Positions 35,431 through 44,695 of a stretch of DNA of 64,000 nucleotides are shown piece by piece. Within the stretch, counting starts at the first letter, position 1. Each line of letters begins with the position of its first letter. The notes under the pieces were generated by a model. That model was not told the origin of the DNA, did not search any database, and was given only the letters and a program-made list of their open reading frames with translations. This stretch comes from JAKVCB01 sp965243695 (GTDB taxonomy: Bacteria > Planctomycetota > Planctomycetia > Pirellulales > Lacipirellulaceae): assembly GCA_965243695.1 (NCBI GenBank), contig CBDEWC010000045.1:62001-126000 (forward strand). The letters run 5' to 3'. The position numbers and the translations under genes are program-made.

Positions 35431-36063
35431 ATGTTCAAAATAACGAATCTTTTCGGGCTACTCTTCTCCTTTGCACTTGGAATCGTCACCCTGATCGGCT
35501 GCCAGCCCAGCACGTCCTCCAAATCACCACAGAGTACCGGCAACCACAATCACAGCCACCAACATGCAGAAACTTACGACGAAGCACTGGCAGAACTCGA
35601 AAAACTGAGTACGGACATCGAAACCAAGTTCAAAGCAGGAACCAGTGAACTCGCTCACAAATCGCTTCATGACGCAGGTCATATCCTGGAGGAACTCCCT
35701 GCCCTGGCCAAGAAAGAGGGCGTTTCAGAGGCCGATTTTGAGAAAGTGAAACAGGCAGCAGACCGTGCTTTCAAGGCCTTTGGAAAACTCGATACGTTCC
35801 ATGGGGAACAAAAAGATCCGCCTCCCGAACTGGATGCTGCCAGTCTCCAGTACGAACAAGTTGCGGACGATATCCATTCTTCCCTCCACGATTTGCACGT
35901 GAAGGTGGCTGCTACCGACAGTGCTGACCACGAACATGATGCTGACCACGAACACAGTGCTGACCACGAACATGACGAGACCGGTGCCCACGACGCTAAC
36001 CCTCAGGACGATTCGGCAGGCGAGAAGAGTCCAGGTCAGCAACAGGGCAACGGCCAAGAATAA
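35431..36063 (+). CDS. Histidine-rich lipoprotein of unknown function
   Basis: A 210-aa protein with a signal peptide ending in the lipobox LIGC (C24), so it is probably membrane-anchored. Two His clusters, NHNHSHQHAE just after the lipobox and three ADHEHD units near residues 165-182, could bind divalent metal. The middle (residues 50-150) is helical and charged, with the phrase HKSLHDAGHILEELPALAKK. The C-terminal repeat comes from a 54-base tandem array. No enzyme motif is seen. It lies 130 bases upstream of the UvrA-like gene on the same strand. Confidence 0.75.
   Translation: MFKITNLFGLLFSFALGIVTLIGCQPSTSSKSPQSTGNHNHSHQHAETYDEALAELEKLSTDIETKFKAGTSELAHKSLHDAGHILEELPALAKKEGVSEADFEKVKQAADRAFKAFGKLDTFHGEQKDPPPELDAASLQYEQVADDIHSSLHDLHVKVAATDSADHEHDADHEHSADHEHDETGAHDANPQDDSAGEKSPGQQQGNGQE
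35923..35976 (+). repeat. 18-base in-frame tandem repeat, three copies
   Basis: The unit gctgaccacgaacatgat occurs three times with differences confined to the last bases (cagt and gac variants), read as ADHEHD, ADHEHS, ADHEHD. It multiplies the potential metal-binding His/Asp motif of the lipoprotein. Confidence 0.95.
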
Positions 36064-36193
36064 AATTTTTGGGAGTCTTGCGTAACGCATGCCATATTCG
36101 TGCCATCCAGTGCTGCGGTGGTCTCCTTGACAGGTTAACGATACAGAACACCTCTCCGCGTTTGGTGCAGCTTTGAAGAGTGGTAAAACGCAG

Positions 36194-39058
36194 ATGATTC
36201 GTCTTCGCGGCGTGGCCGTGCACAATCTTCGCGATATCGATCTCGATTTGCCGCATCATCAATTAATTGCATTCTGTGGCGTATCGGGTAGTGGAAAGAC
36301 GAGCCTTGCCCTCGATACCCTTTATGCTGAAGGACAGCGGCGATACATCGAGAGCTTTTCTGCCTACACCCGACAATTTCTTGAACAACTCCCAAAACCT
36401 GATGCCACCCAAATCAGCGGTATCCCCCCGGCCATTGCGGTCACCCATAAGAACCCAAGTCGTTCCCACCGGGCTACCGTTGGCACCGCAACAGAAATTC
36501 GCGACTACCTGGGTCTTTTGTTTGCCCGTATTGGGAACATTCAATGTTACGGTTGTGGGAATCAGGTGCAGCGCGATAGCCCAGAGTCGATTGCCGACCA
36601 ACTGGAAACTCTTCCCAAAGCTACACGTTTCATGATTGGCTTTACCATGCCGGTTCCCGAAAACGATCGGGTGGACGCATGGCTAACCGACCTCACCGAG
36701 CAAGGATTTGTGAGAGCTCTACTGGGTGACCAATCGATTGAAATTAAAGTCGCTCGGGCCAAACAGCTTCAACCAGGCGTGACTTTGACAATCGTGGTCG
36801 ATCGACTGACCGCCGGCCAGGTATCCCGAGAACGCTTACACGAATCGCTTGAAACGGCACTGGAAGCCGGGCTAGGAACGTGTGTCATGCTGGTCGAGGC
36901 ATTTGACCAATCGACCGAGAACCTGGCTGAAGAGGAAACTTCACACTGGACTATCGAGCAAGTGGATGGCCGCTCGTGGCAGCGACGTGTCTCCGGCACC
37001 AGTCTCCGCTGCCACAGCTGTGGAATTGACTATCCGGATTTACAACCTCCGTTATTCAACTTTAACAGCCCACTCGGGGCCTGTCCCGAATGTGAAGGAT
37101 TTGGCAACGTTGTGAGAGTCGATATGGAGCGTGTGGTACCCAACCATTCCCTGACACTTCGGGAAGGTGCAATTGCACCGTGGAACACGCCAGCGTATGC
37201 CCACGAACTGGAAGAACTGATCGCCTTGTCGGGTGATTATGGGATACCGCTGGACGTTCCCTACTCCGAGCTTTCCGAACTCCACCGGAAACAGATCCGC
37301 GAAGGGGTTTCCGAACGCGACTTCGGCGGTCTTGATGGATTTTTTCGCTGGCTAGAACGGCGGAAATACAAGATGCACCTGCGCGTATTTCTGAGTCGCT
37401 GGAAGTCCTACTATCCTTGTACAACATGTGCGGGAATGCGCCTGAGACCAGAGTCGCTCGCGGTTCGAATCGGGGGGAAAAACATTGCCGAACTTACCCA
37501 ACTGCAAATCGAAGATTGCTTGAATTTCTTGGCCCACCTGCAACTCAACGAATGGCAAGAGCAGGTCTCTGCTCAGGTGATAAGCGACATCACATCCCGA
37601 CTGGGTTATCTCGCCACCGTGGGAGTCGGTTACCTGGCCCTCAACCGCTCGCTACGAACCCTCAGTAGTGGTGAAGCGCAGCGAGTTGCCCTGACCACAA
37701 TCCTGGGATCCGATCTCGTCAACATGCTTTATGTCCTTGACGAACCGTCGATTGGACTACACCCACAAAATATCGACGCCTTGGCAAATGCAATGACGCG
37801 GCTCCGTGACCGGGAGAATACCGTGGTTGTTGTCGAACATGAGGAAGAAATTCTTCGTCGCGTCGATCAGGTTGTCGAACTTGGTCCCGCTGCAGGCCGG
37901 GGAGGCGGAGACATTGTCTTCCAGGGAACCCCCGGCGAATTGCAAGCCGATTCCGCCAGTTCAACCGGTCAATGGCTCTCTGGAAAACGGGGGCTGGGTT
38001 TGGGTGGCAAACGGCGTCCTCCTCAGCACGGCCAGCTGACTTTAGTGGGCGCGCGGGGAAACAACCTCCGCGACGTAACGATTGATATCCCCTTAGGTTT
38101 ACTATGCCTCGTAACAGGCGTGAGTGGAGCCGGCAAGAGTACGCTGATCAACGAAACTCTCTTTCCCGCCCTGGCACACTGTTTGAACAGCACCGCTGGA
38201 AAATCACCGGGTGAAGTGCCACTGGACTACGACAACCTGCTGGGAACCAGTCACCTGGAGGAAGTGATTCTCATTGATTCCAGTCCCATCGGTCGCTCGC
38301 CCCGTTCTAATCCCGTTACCTTCATCAAGGCATTTGACCCAATCCGCCAGTTATTTGCCGAACAACCCGAAGCAGTTGCCCGAGGTTTTTCGACAAGTCA
38401 CTTCAGTTTCAATGTGGACGGGGGCCGCTGTGAGGCGTGTCGTGGAGATGGTCTCGTTCAAGTCGATATGCAATTCATGGCCGACATCTATCTGCCGTGT
38501 CGAGAATGTAGGGGAAGTCGTTATCGCAAAGAGGTCCGCGAGGTAAAATATCGAGGAAAAGACATTGCCGAAGTACTGGAGATGACGGTTCGCGAAGCCT
38601 TTACCTTCTTCCGCGGACACAATCGAGTGACGGTAAAACTTAAACTTTTGCTCGACGTGGGACTCGATTATCTTTGCCTGGGGCAATCCGCGACTACCCT
38701 TTCGACAGGGGAAGCACAACGGCTTAAACTGGCAACGTACCTTGGTGCGGGAAAACGAGGACGCACGTTATTTTTGCTCGATGAACCAACGACCGGCCTC
38801 CATTTTTCCGATATCCTCAAGCTACTTGACTGTTTTGATGCTTTGGTCGATGTTGGACATTCACTCGTCGTGGTCGAACACAACCTACAATTAATGACCG
38901 CTGCCGATTGGCTTATTGACCTGGGTCCAGGAGCTGCCGAAAGCGGCGGGCAGGTCGTGGTTTCGGGTACCCCGGAAGATGTTGCCAACTGTTCAGACTC
39001 GGTAACCGGTTGGCATTTAAAGAAAGCGCTGGCCAGATTGAGCAGCGAGCCAGAATGA
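36194..39058 (+). CDS. uvrA: UvrA-like excinuclease ATPase
   Basis: Damage-recognition ATPase of nucleotide excision repair, or a close paralogue. The 954-aa protein has two ABC modules: the first P-loop GVSGSGKTS near residue 30 with ALDTLYAEGQRRYIES, the second GVSGAGKST near residue 646. Each module has its zinc-finger pattern (CHSCG..CPEC and CEACRGDG..CRECRG). The signatures read LSSGEAQR and LSTGEAQR, with Ser or Thr where UvrA usually has Gly, and both Walker B segments (YVLDEPSIGLH, FLLDEPTTGLH) are intact. The UvrB-contact region (about 115-250) is present but divergent. ATG 36194 is chosen over TTG 36173. A second, canonical uvrA elsewhere is possible. Confidence 0.9.
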   Translation: MIRLRGVAVHNLRDIDLDLPHHQLIAFCGVSGSGKTSLALDTLYAEGQRRYIESFSAYTRQFLEQLPKPDATQISGIPPAIAVTHKNPSRSHRATVGTATEIRDYLGLLFARIGNIQCYGCGNQVQRDSPESIADQLETLPKATRFMIGFTMPVPENDRVDAWLTDLTEQGFVRALLGDQSIEIKVARAKQLQPGVTLTIVVDRLTAGQVSRERLHESLETALEAGLGTCVMLVEAFDQSTENLAEEETSHWTIEQVDGRSWQRRVSGTSLRCHSCGIDYPDLQPPLFNFNSPLGACPECEGFGNVVRVDMERVVPNHSLTLREGAIAPWNTPAYAHELEELIALSGDYGIPLDVPYSELSELHRKQIREGVSERDFGGLDGFFRWLERRKYKMHLRVFLSRWKSYYPCTTCAGMRLRPESLAVRIGGKNIAELTQLQIEDCLNFLAHLQLNEWQEQVSAQVISDITSRLGYLATVGVGYLALNRSLRTLSSGEAQRVALTTILGSDLVNMLYVLDEPSIGLHPQNIDALANAMTRLRDRENTVVVVEHEEEILRRVDQVVELGPAAGRGGGDIVFQGTPGELQADSASSTGQWLSGKRGLGLGGKRRPPQHGQLTLVGARGNNLRDVTIDIPLGLLCLVTGVSGAGKSTLINETLFPALAHCLNSTAGKSPGEVPLDYDNLLGTSHLEEVILIDSSPIGRSPRSNPVTFIKAFDPIRQLFAEQPEAVARGFSTSHFSFNVDGGRCEACRGDGLVQVDMQFMADIYLPCRECRGSRYRKEVREVKYRGKDIAEVLEMTVREAFTFFRGHNRVTVKLKLLLDVGLDYLCLGQSATTLSTGEAQRLKLATYLGAGKRGRTLFLLDEPTTGLHFSDILKLLDCFDALVDVGHSLVVVEHNLQLMTAADWLIDLGPGAAESGGQVVVSGTPEDVANCSDSVTGWHLKKALARLSSEPE

Positions 39059-39197
39059 AATCGCACACCAAAATAGTCCTCCCTAAAACGATTCCTTCGA
39101 CCGAATTACTGATAATGAACCGTCGCAAATCCAAGCCACAGACAACCACCAGCGACAACTTGCAGCACGTTACCGTAACGTTTTCTCTGGTTGACGA

Positions 39198-39593
39198 ATG
39201 CTAGCCATGATCTCGAATCCCCAACACGACATGTTCGAAATTGAAGTTGCTGACGCGAGCGATGTCGCACTACGCTTGCTTGTCCACGCCTCAACACCTG
39301 TTCCTCTTGATGCTGACGTATCTTGCTCCCATCACTGGAAAATTGAGGGAAGCCTGACTGGACCTTTTTGCAAGGATACCCATACTTTGCCAGCAACCTT
39401 GCCGCTACGCGAAACCGCAGGCAGCCCCGGCTTGCATGCTGAGGTGGTTGTTCCCGATCCTTGTTTCTGGTCAGCAGAAACACCGTACCTCTATCGGTTA
39501 CGAATTGAGTTCTCCCGAGGAGGCAAACCTTTTTCCCACGAAGAGCAACTGATCGGACTTCAACCATCAGGAGCGACGGTCAATAATCCTTAA
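39198..39593 (+). CDS. Small beta-sandwich-like protein, unknown function
   Basis: A 131-aa frame without signal peptide. The second half (DPCFWSAETPYLYRLRIEF, then IGLQPSG) closely resembles the immunoglobulin-like domain of glycoside hydrolase family 2, which reads WSPETPYLY before a strand and an IGFR-type end. There is no catalytic barrel, so this is at most an isolated sandwich domain. Its stop and the start of the next gene share one base (TAATG), suggesting translational coupling with the MoeB-like E1 gene. The function is unknown. Confidence 0.55.
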   Translation: MLAMISNPQHDMFEIEVADASDVALRLLVHASTPVPLDADVSCSHHWKIEGSLTGPFCKDTHTLPATLPLRETAGSPGLHAEVVVPDPCFWSAETPYLYRLRIEFSRGGKPFSHEEQLIGLQPSGATVNNP

Positions 39594-40705
39594 TGGTCTT
39601 TCTCCTCAGTCCATTTGCTTTTCAACCACTGCCGATGACAACGCACTCCAACATTACACCCGACCCCGAAAAACAATCAGGTGGCGACCGGTATGCTCGC
39701 CAGGTTTGCTTTGCACCCCTCGGTGCTGATGGTCAACAACAATTAGCCGCCGGGCGGGCACTCGTTTGTGGCTGTGGCGCCTTGGGATCGGTGATTGCAA
39801 ATACCCTCGTCCGAGCAGGCGTGGGGATGGTACGAATCGTTGATCGTGATTTCCTGGAAATGAATAATCTACAGCGCCAAGTGATCTTCGATGAACAAGA
39901 TGTCACCAGTGGGCTGCCCAAAGCTATCGCTGCGGCTCAAAAACTTGCGACGGTCAATTCACAGGTCACGATCGAACCGGTCGTCGAGGATGTGACGTAT
40001 GCAAATATTCACACGATTGCCGCCGATGTCGATGTTATTGTCGACGGTACCGACAACTTTGAAACTCGAATGCTCATTAACGACTTTGCGGTCAAGGAAG
40101 CGAAGCCCTGGATCTACGGAGGTTGCATTGGTGCCGAAGGCCAAACGATGACGATCCTTCCCGGAAAAACTGCCTGCCTTGGCTGCCTGATGCCGGAACT
40201 CCCACCTCCCGGCACGACTCCCACGTGTGATACCGCCGGCATTTTGGGCCCGGTTGTCAACGTGATTGCTTCCTTTGAGGCCATGGAAGCCATCAAGATT
40301 CTCAGCGGCAACCTGGAAGCCACCAGTCGCCAGTTGATGATCTTTGAGATGTGGCACAACCGACTTCGACAGCTTGATACAACAAAGCTCTTTGAGGCAG
40401 GCACCTGTTTGACATGTGTCAAACACGAATTTCGCTGGCTCGATGGAAAACTCAGCAGCGGCTCAGCCGTGTTATGCGGTCGGAATTCCGTGCAGATTGG
40501 CGCCCCTGCTGGTGGTCAAGTCTCGTTTCCGCAATTGGCCCAAAAGCTGGCTTCGGTGGGGGAAGTCACCCATAATCGGTACTTGCTACGAGTCACCATC
40601 GGGAAATACCAGTTAACCGTCTTTGCAGATGGCCGGACAATCGTCGCAGGAACTGACGATGTTAGTACCGCTCGCTCTCTGGTGGCGAAGTATGTTGGCA
40701 GCTAG
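39593..40705 (+). CDS. MoeB/ThiF-family E1-like adenylyltransferase
   Basis: Adenylates the C-terminus of a small sulfur-carrier protein (MoaD or ThiS type) for molybdopterin or thiamine synthesis. The 370-aa product has the nucleotide fold GCGALGSVIANTLVRAGVG at about 57-75, IVDRDFLEMNNLQRQVIF, the adenylation Asp region DGTDNFETRMLIND, and a zinc site of two CxxC pairs, ACLGCLMPE and TCLTCVKHE. A C-terminal extension of about 80 residues after the zinc site resembles a small beta-grasp-like domain, possibly a carrier fold, but it lacks a terminal Gly-Gly. ATG 39593 overlaps the preceding stop; ATG 39635 is an alternative. No moa, moe or thi gene lies nearby. Confidence 0.88.
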   Translation: MVFLLSPFAFQPLPMTTHSNITPDPEKQSGGDRYARQVCFAPLGADGQQQLAAGRALVCGCGALGSVIANTLVRAGVGMVRIVDRDFLEMNNLQRQVIFDEQDVTSGLPKAIAAAQKLATVNSQVTIEPVVEDVTYANIHTIAADVDVIVDGTDNFETRMLINDFAVKEAKPWIYGGCIGAEGQTMTILPGKTACLGCLMPELPPPGTTPTCDTAGILGPVVNVIASFEAMEAIKILSGNLEATSRQLMIFEMWHNRLRQLDTTKLFEAGTCLTCVKHEFRWLDGKLSSGSAVLCGRNSVQIGAPAGGQVSFPQLAQKLASVGEVTHNRYLLRVTIGKYQLTVFADGRTIVAGTDDVSTARSLVAKYVGS

Positions 40706-40985
40706 CAGCTGCATACTCATCCTGCCCCGCCCATTCCCCCACACTTCTTCCGTAGTCGGTACAGCGGCGCGAAGCTGTAACGACAGAAGCTCCCCTTTTC
40801 AATTCACTAACCGTTATGACCGATCTAATGCAGAATACTGGTGGACTACTCTTTTCGGCCGATTGCCAACCCGGCAGCCAAAAGATCACGAGCTGTGAAG
40901 TCAGAGTGGCCATGGGTCACTTCGTCTTTTCTGCCTGGCCCTGGGTGCCAGGTATTTTCTGCTTCAATTCCGAACGCATAACACC

Positions 40986-41924
40986 ATGGCAATGCTTGAT
41001 CCCTTGGTAACGGCCGAACCTTCTGAGCCTACAGATGTAGTTGCCTCCACCAGTACCTCCAACGAGGCAATCCACTCCAGCATGGGTCGATTGGGCCCGT
41101 GGCAACTGTTGCGAAACCTGCGTGATGGACAATACACAAGACTCTATCAGGCACGACCGGAAAACCATGGTGAAGGGCTGCCGGCATCCTACGTCATCAA
41201 GGTTCTGCGCAACCAGTGGTGGCGCAACTCAGAGGCGATTGCCCGGCAACGCCGTGAGGTATGGATTGGCAGCCACGTATCGCATCCCAACATTGGACCA
41301 GTACTCTCTGCGGGAGTTGACGGTCCCCCTTTTTATTTTGTAATGCCAAAACTGCCTGGTTCCAATCTGGCAAAGATGCTGGATGAAGGTTACCGCCCTG
41401 CAATTCCAGTTGCGATTTGGATCGTGCGCCAAATTGCGGAGGGGTTGGCAGCCGTTTATGAGCAGACAGGCATGATGCATGCCGATGTCAAACCAGAAAA
41501 TATGATCGTGGCTCCCACGGGACACACAACGCTGATTGACTTTGGTTTTGCGCATTCTTCTCAGGAATCAAGTTCCTGGACCGACCGACCGGTTGTTGGC
41601 ACGCTCAATTACATTGCCCCCGAGATGCTCACCTCAACACTTTCTGCAGACGTTCGTAGCGATATTTACAGCTTGGGTATCACACTTTACGAGCTGTTAA
41701 CCCAGCGATTGCCACTGGAAAGTGACGATCCATGCGAGTTGGTTGATTTACACCGTCAGGCAAAACCTGTCTGCATTCGGGAAATCCGGCCGACAGTCCC
41801 TTCGGCAGTTGCTACCCTGGTCCACCAAATGCTGGCCAAAGACCCCATGCGCCGCCCTGGAAGCTACGACGAGTTGATCTCTCAGCTGGTGCGACTGGAA
41901 GTCGATCTGTTTGAATTACGTTGA
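40986..41924 (+). CDS. Ser/Thr protein kinase with atypical catalytic loop
   Basis: A 312-aa cytoplasmic Hanks-type kinase. The Gly loop is poor (LRDGQYTRLY), the ATP-binding Lys is in VIKVL, and the catalytic loop reads HADVKPEN in place of HRDxKxxN, so the Arg is lost while the catalytic Asp and Asn remain. DFGFA, APEM and DIYSLGITLYELLT are normal, so activity is plausible; a missing HRD Arg suggests independence from activation-loop phosphorylation. There is no membrane helix or sensor domain. It is followed tail to tail by glcF after 33 bases. The start at ATG 40986 has no strong ribosome site. Confidence 0.88.
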   Translation: MAMLDPLVTAEPSEPTDVVASTSTSNEAIHSSMGRLGPWQLLRNLRDGQYTRLYQARPENHGEGLPASYVIKVLRNQWWRNSEAIARQRREVWIGSHVSHPNIGPVLSAGVDGPPFYFVMPKLPGSNLAKMLDEGYRPAIPVAIWIVRQIAEGLAAVYEQTGMMHADVKPENMIVAPTGHTTLIDFGFAHSSQESSSWTDRPVVGTLNYIAPEMLTSTLSADVRSDIYSLGITLYELLTQRLPLESDDPCELVDLHRQAKPVCIREIRPTVPSAVATLVHQMLAKDPMRRPGSYDELISQLVRLEVDLFELR

Positions 41925-41957
41925 AGACCTTCTTGCCAACGACAATTCCCGAGGGAC

Positions 41958-43268
41958 TCAGCTGTTGCGAAGTTCCGTACCTCGGTAACTGCAGTCAAGC
42001 AATTCCATCGGGTGAAAGACACCCAGATTATGACCTTGTGCTCGAGCTTCTTTGGCAATTTGCAGGATACATCCGGCATTGGAAGTGATGACAGCCTGTG
42101 CTTTTGTGCTGACGATGTTGCGCATCTTCCGCTTGGCCAGTCGAGAAGCCATTTCTGGCTCCGTCAGGTTGTAACTGCCAGCCGCACCACAACAAAGTTC
42201 AGACTCGGGTAAGTCGCGGATTTCCAAACCGGGGATCTGGGCAAGCAGATTACGAGGTGCATCCTGTACATTCTGGGCATGTGCAAGGTGACAGGCATCA
42301 TGGTAAGTCGCGACGAGCCGAATCTCGCCCTGTGGCTTGATGAGCCCTAACTCGTCGAGAAATTCGTTCACATCTTTCATCTTGCTGGCCAGTTCAGCGC
42401 GGGCAGCTTGCCCGCCATCTGTCCAATGGTGCCCGTAATCTTTGAGCATCGAACCGCAACCGGCAACGTTATTGATCACCGCATCGAACTTATCGAGTGG
42501 AAAAGCGGCTACATTTTGATCCGCCATTTCCCGAGCAGGCTGTTCGGACCCAGCGTGAAAATGAATGGCTCCACAGCAGGTTTGGTCACGTGGAACGTGC
42601 ACGTCACAGCCATTTTGTTGCAACACACGAGCAGTAGCCCAATTCGCGTGTCGAAACATGACATCTCCGATACAGCCGGTAAACAAGGCGACGGTAGCTC
42701 GACGCGTCCCGACCGCAGGCAAGAATTCTGGCAAGACTCCTTCGTCAGGGACCGGAGGTGGCAACATACGGATCATTTGCTGGAGCTGCTTGGGGAGCAA
42801 ACGGATCAAACCAGTTGCTTCGATCAACCGATCCAAACCGAGTCGTTGCGCCAAGCGAGCGGGCCCCAGTGCTTTTCGCAATCGGTCAGGATATGGAAAG
42901 ATGCGAAAGAGAATCCAACGGTGGAACCAGTCATCTGTCTTCGATTGCCCCTCCGTTTGCGCCATCGAAATACGGAACGGTTCAATCAGCTTTCCGTACT
43001 GAACTCCCGACGGACAGGCTGTTTCACAAGCACGACAATCGAGGCACAGTTCCAAATGGCGGCGCACACCCGATGACAAGTCGAGCCGGCCGTCGGTTAC
43101 AGCTCGCATCAGATAAATACGCCCGCGCGGACTGTCGTTCTCGTTAGCCGTTTCTACAAAAGTGGGGCATGCGGAAGTACACAACCCGCAATGGACACAA
43201 TCCAGAAAGAGATTGTAGTCGATGTCTTCGCCAGGTTTTGTTGTCGTTTCTGGAGTTTCTTGGTTCAT
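41958..43268 (-). CDS. glcF: Glycolate oxidase iron-sulfur subunit
   Basis: Electron-carrying subunit of the GlcDEF complex that oxidises glycolate to glyoxylate at the membrane. The 436-aa product has two 4Fe-4S motifs, CVHCGLCTSACP (about 24-35) and CLDCRACETACP (about 77-88), and two C-terminal CCG domains (TCCGAIHFHAG, then ELCCGAAGSYN). ATG 43268 is chosen near the usual family start; 43283 is also possible. It is the last gene of the glcD-glcE-glcF run. A lactate-oxidase LutA-like role is less likely because the subunit order is GlcDEF. Confidence 0.93.
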   Translation of the reverse strand: MNQETPETTTKPGEDIDYNLFLDCVHCGLCTSACPTFVETANENDSPRGRIYLMRAVTDGRLDLSSGVRRHLELCLDCRACETACPSGVQYGKLIEPFRISMAQTEGQSKTDDWFHRWILFRIFPYPDRLRKALGPARLAQRLGLDRLIEATGLIRLLPKQLQQMIRMLPPPVPDEGVLPEFLPAVGTRRATVALFTGCIGDVMFRHANWATARVLQQNGCDVHVPRDQTCCGAIHFHAGSEQPAREMADQNVAAFPLDKFDAVINNVAGCGSMLKDYGHHWTDGGQAARAELASKMKDVNEFLDELGLIKPQGEIRLVATYHDACHLAHAQNVQDAPRNLLAQIPGLEIRDLPESELCCGAAGSYNLTEPEMASRLAKRKMRNIVSTKAQAVITSNAGCILQIAKEARAQGHNLGVFHPMELLDCSYRGTELRNS

Positions 43269-43386
43269 CACGCTTACTGCCATTCTCGCTTGGCCTGGAA
43301 TTGGGCCTCGCCAGAATATAAAAGTCACGGCTGGTAAAAAATATGAGCGGCCTTCTTTTCAATTCCTCAAAAGGAACCAAAATCTG

Positions 43387-44634
43387 TTAAGCCTGAAAAA
43401 TAAATCTCCCTGGATTCAAAATTCCCTGCGGATCGAACTTCTGCTTAATCTGCTCCATAAGTCCGCTCGAAGCAACACGACCTCCCCACACAATTTGGGA
43501 AGTCAAGTCCCCGATCTCGCTCGACAGGACACTCATCCCACCACCTGCCTGGATTGCCGCTGGCCGCAACTGGCCAACCAGAAAGGTCGTCAAGTCCGAC
43601 GATTGGAACTTTGCAAACCGTACGATGATCACGCCCGTTCCAGCATGTGCCTGAATCGTACAATCTGGATCGTACTCGAGCAGGCGGCCAACAAGCTGCG
43701 TTACGGCACTGGGCAACGCCGTAATTTTGACGGTCAATGGGGCGGAATCACCCTCCGCGGCTATGCCACAATCGGAGAATTCAATCTGGCGGGCCAGCAA
43801 CGACTCACCCTTACTAGGGTCAAGGACCGATACTTTGGCACTTTCAGCAGATACCAGTTGTGCTTGCAATTGGTCGCGCATGGCGGCGACTTCGGTTTCA
43901 GATCCTTCAAATCGAACAGCAACCAAATTAGCTGCAGCCGATTCCGATAGCCCCACCAGTTCCTTCCAGCCAGTTCCGACAAGCAAATCAATTGCAGCCG
44001 GTGGCGAGGGGACATCGACCAAAGTCACCAGGACCTGCTCGGTGACGTCAAGATTCTCACAAGAAACGAGCAACGTCACCGCTTGTTCCGTTTGCGGCTT
44101 CAACTTGAATGTGAGCTGGGTAATGATACCGAGTGTGCCCAGTGAGCCCGTCAGCAGCTTACAAAAATCGTAACCGGCAACATTCTTGACAACACGTCCC
44201 CCTCCTTTGAACGGCACTCCCTGACCATCAACGGCATTAATTCCAATGACATAGTCACGCAACGTTCCATAACCATACCGACGAGGTCCACTCCAATCAC
44301 TGGCGACAAGCCCGCCAATGGTCGCTTCGGTCGCACGTGGCGCATCGATGGGAAGCTGCTGCTTTTCAACTGCCAGGGTTTGAACCAAATCGCAAAAGCG
44401 AACTCCTGCCTCAACGACAATCGTCATATCACGGGGCGTGTAGTCAACGACTCGCGACAACCCGGTAGTCTCGAACGCATACCCTGTTCGGGTCGGCATT
44501 ACTCCGTATTCCAGGCTGGTGCCACCACCGATCGTATAAATCGCCTGCTTGGCATCATGGGCAGAGCGAATCATGTCGGGAACGTCCGCCACACTACCAG
44601 GCGACATTGTTTCAGTTGTTGGAAATTCTTGCAT
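43387..44634 (-). CDS. glcE: Glycolate oxidase FAD-binding subunit
   Basis: Second FAD-linked subunit of glycolate oxidase. The 415-aa protein has a PCMH-type FAD-binding fold: IYTIGGGTSLEYGVMP, DMTIVVEAGVRF, the pyrophosphate region APRATEATIGGLVASDWSGPRRY and VKNVAGYDFCKLLTGSLGTLGIITQLTFKL. It is shorter than GlcD, as in E. coli (350 aa). ATG 44634 gives a 61-base gap from glcD; the longer reading would overlap glcD. Downstream glcF starts 118 bases on. Confidence 0.93.
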   Translation of the reverse strand: MQEFPTTETMSPGSVADVPDMIRSAHDAKQAIYTIGGGTSLEYGVMPTRTGYAFETTGLSRVVDYTPRDMTIVVEAGVRFCDLVQTLAVEKQQLPIDAPRATEATIGGLVASDWSGPRRYGYGTLRDYVIGINAVDGQGVPFKGGGRVVKNVAGYDFCKLLTGSLGTLGIITQLTFKLKPQTEQAVTLLVSCENLDVTEQVLVTLVDVPSPPAAIDLLVGTGWKELVGLSESAAANLVAVRFEGSETEVAAMRDQLQAQLVSAESAKVSVLDPSKGESLLARQIEFSDCGIAAEGDSAPLTVKITALPSAVTQLVGRLLEYDPDCTIQAHAGTGVIIVRFAKFQSSDLTTFLVGQLRPAAIQAGGGMSVLSSEIGDLTSQIVWGGRVASSGLMEQIKQKFDPQGILNPGRFIFQA

Positions 44635-44695
44635 AACGCTGATCGATTGCTTGGGTTGGATTTTCTCACTTGACTGCCAACGGGACAGGGAGTCG

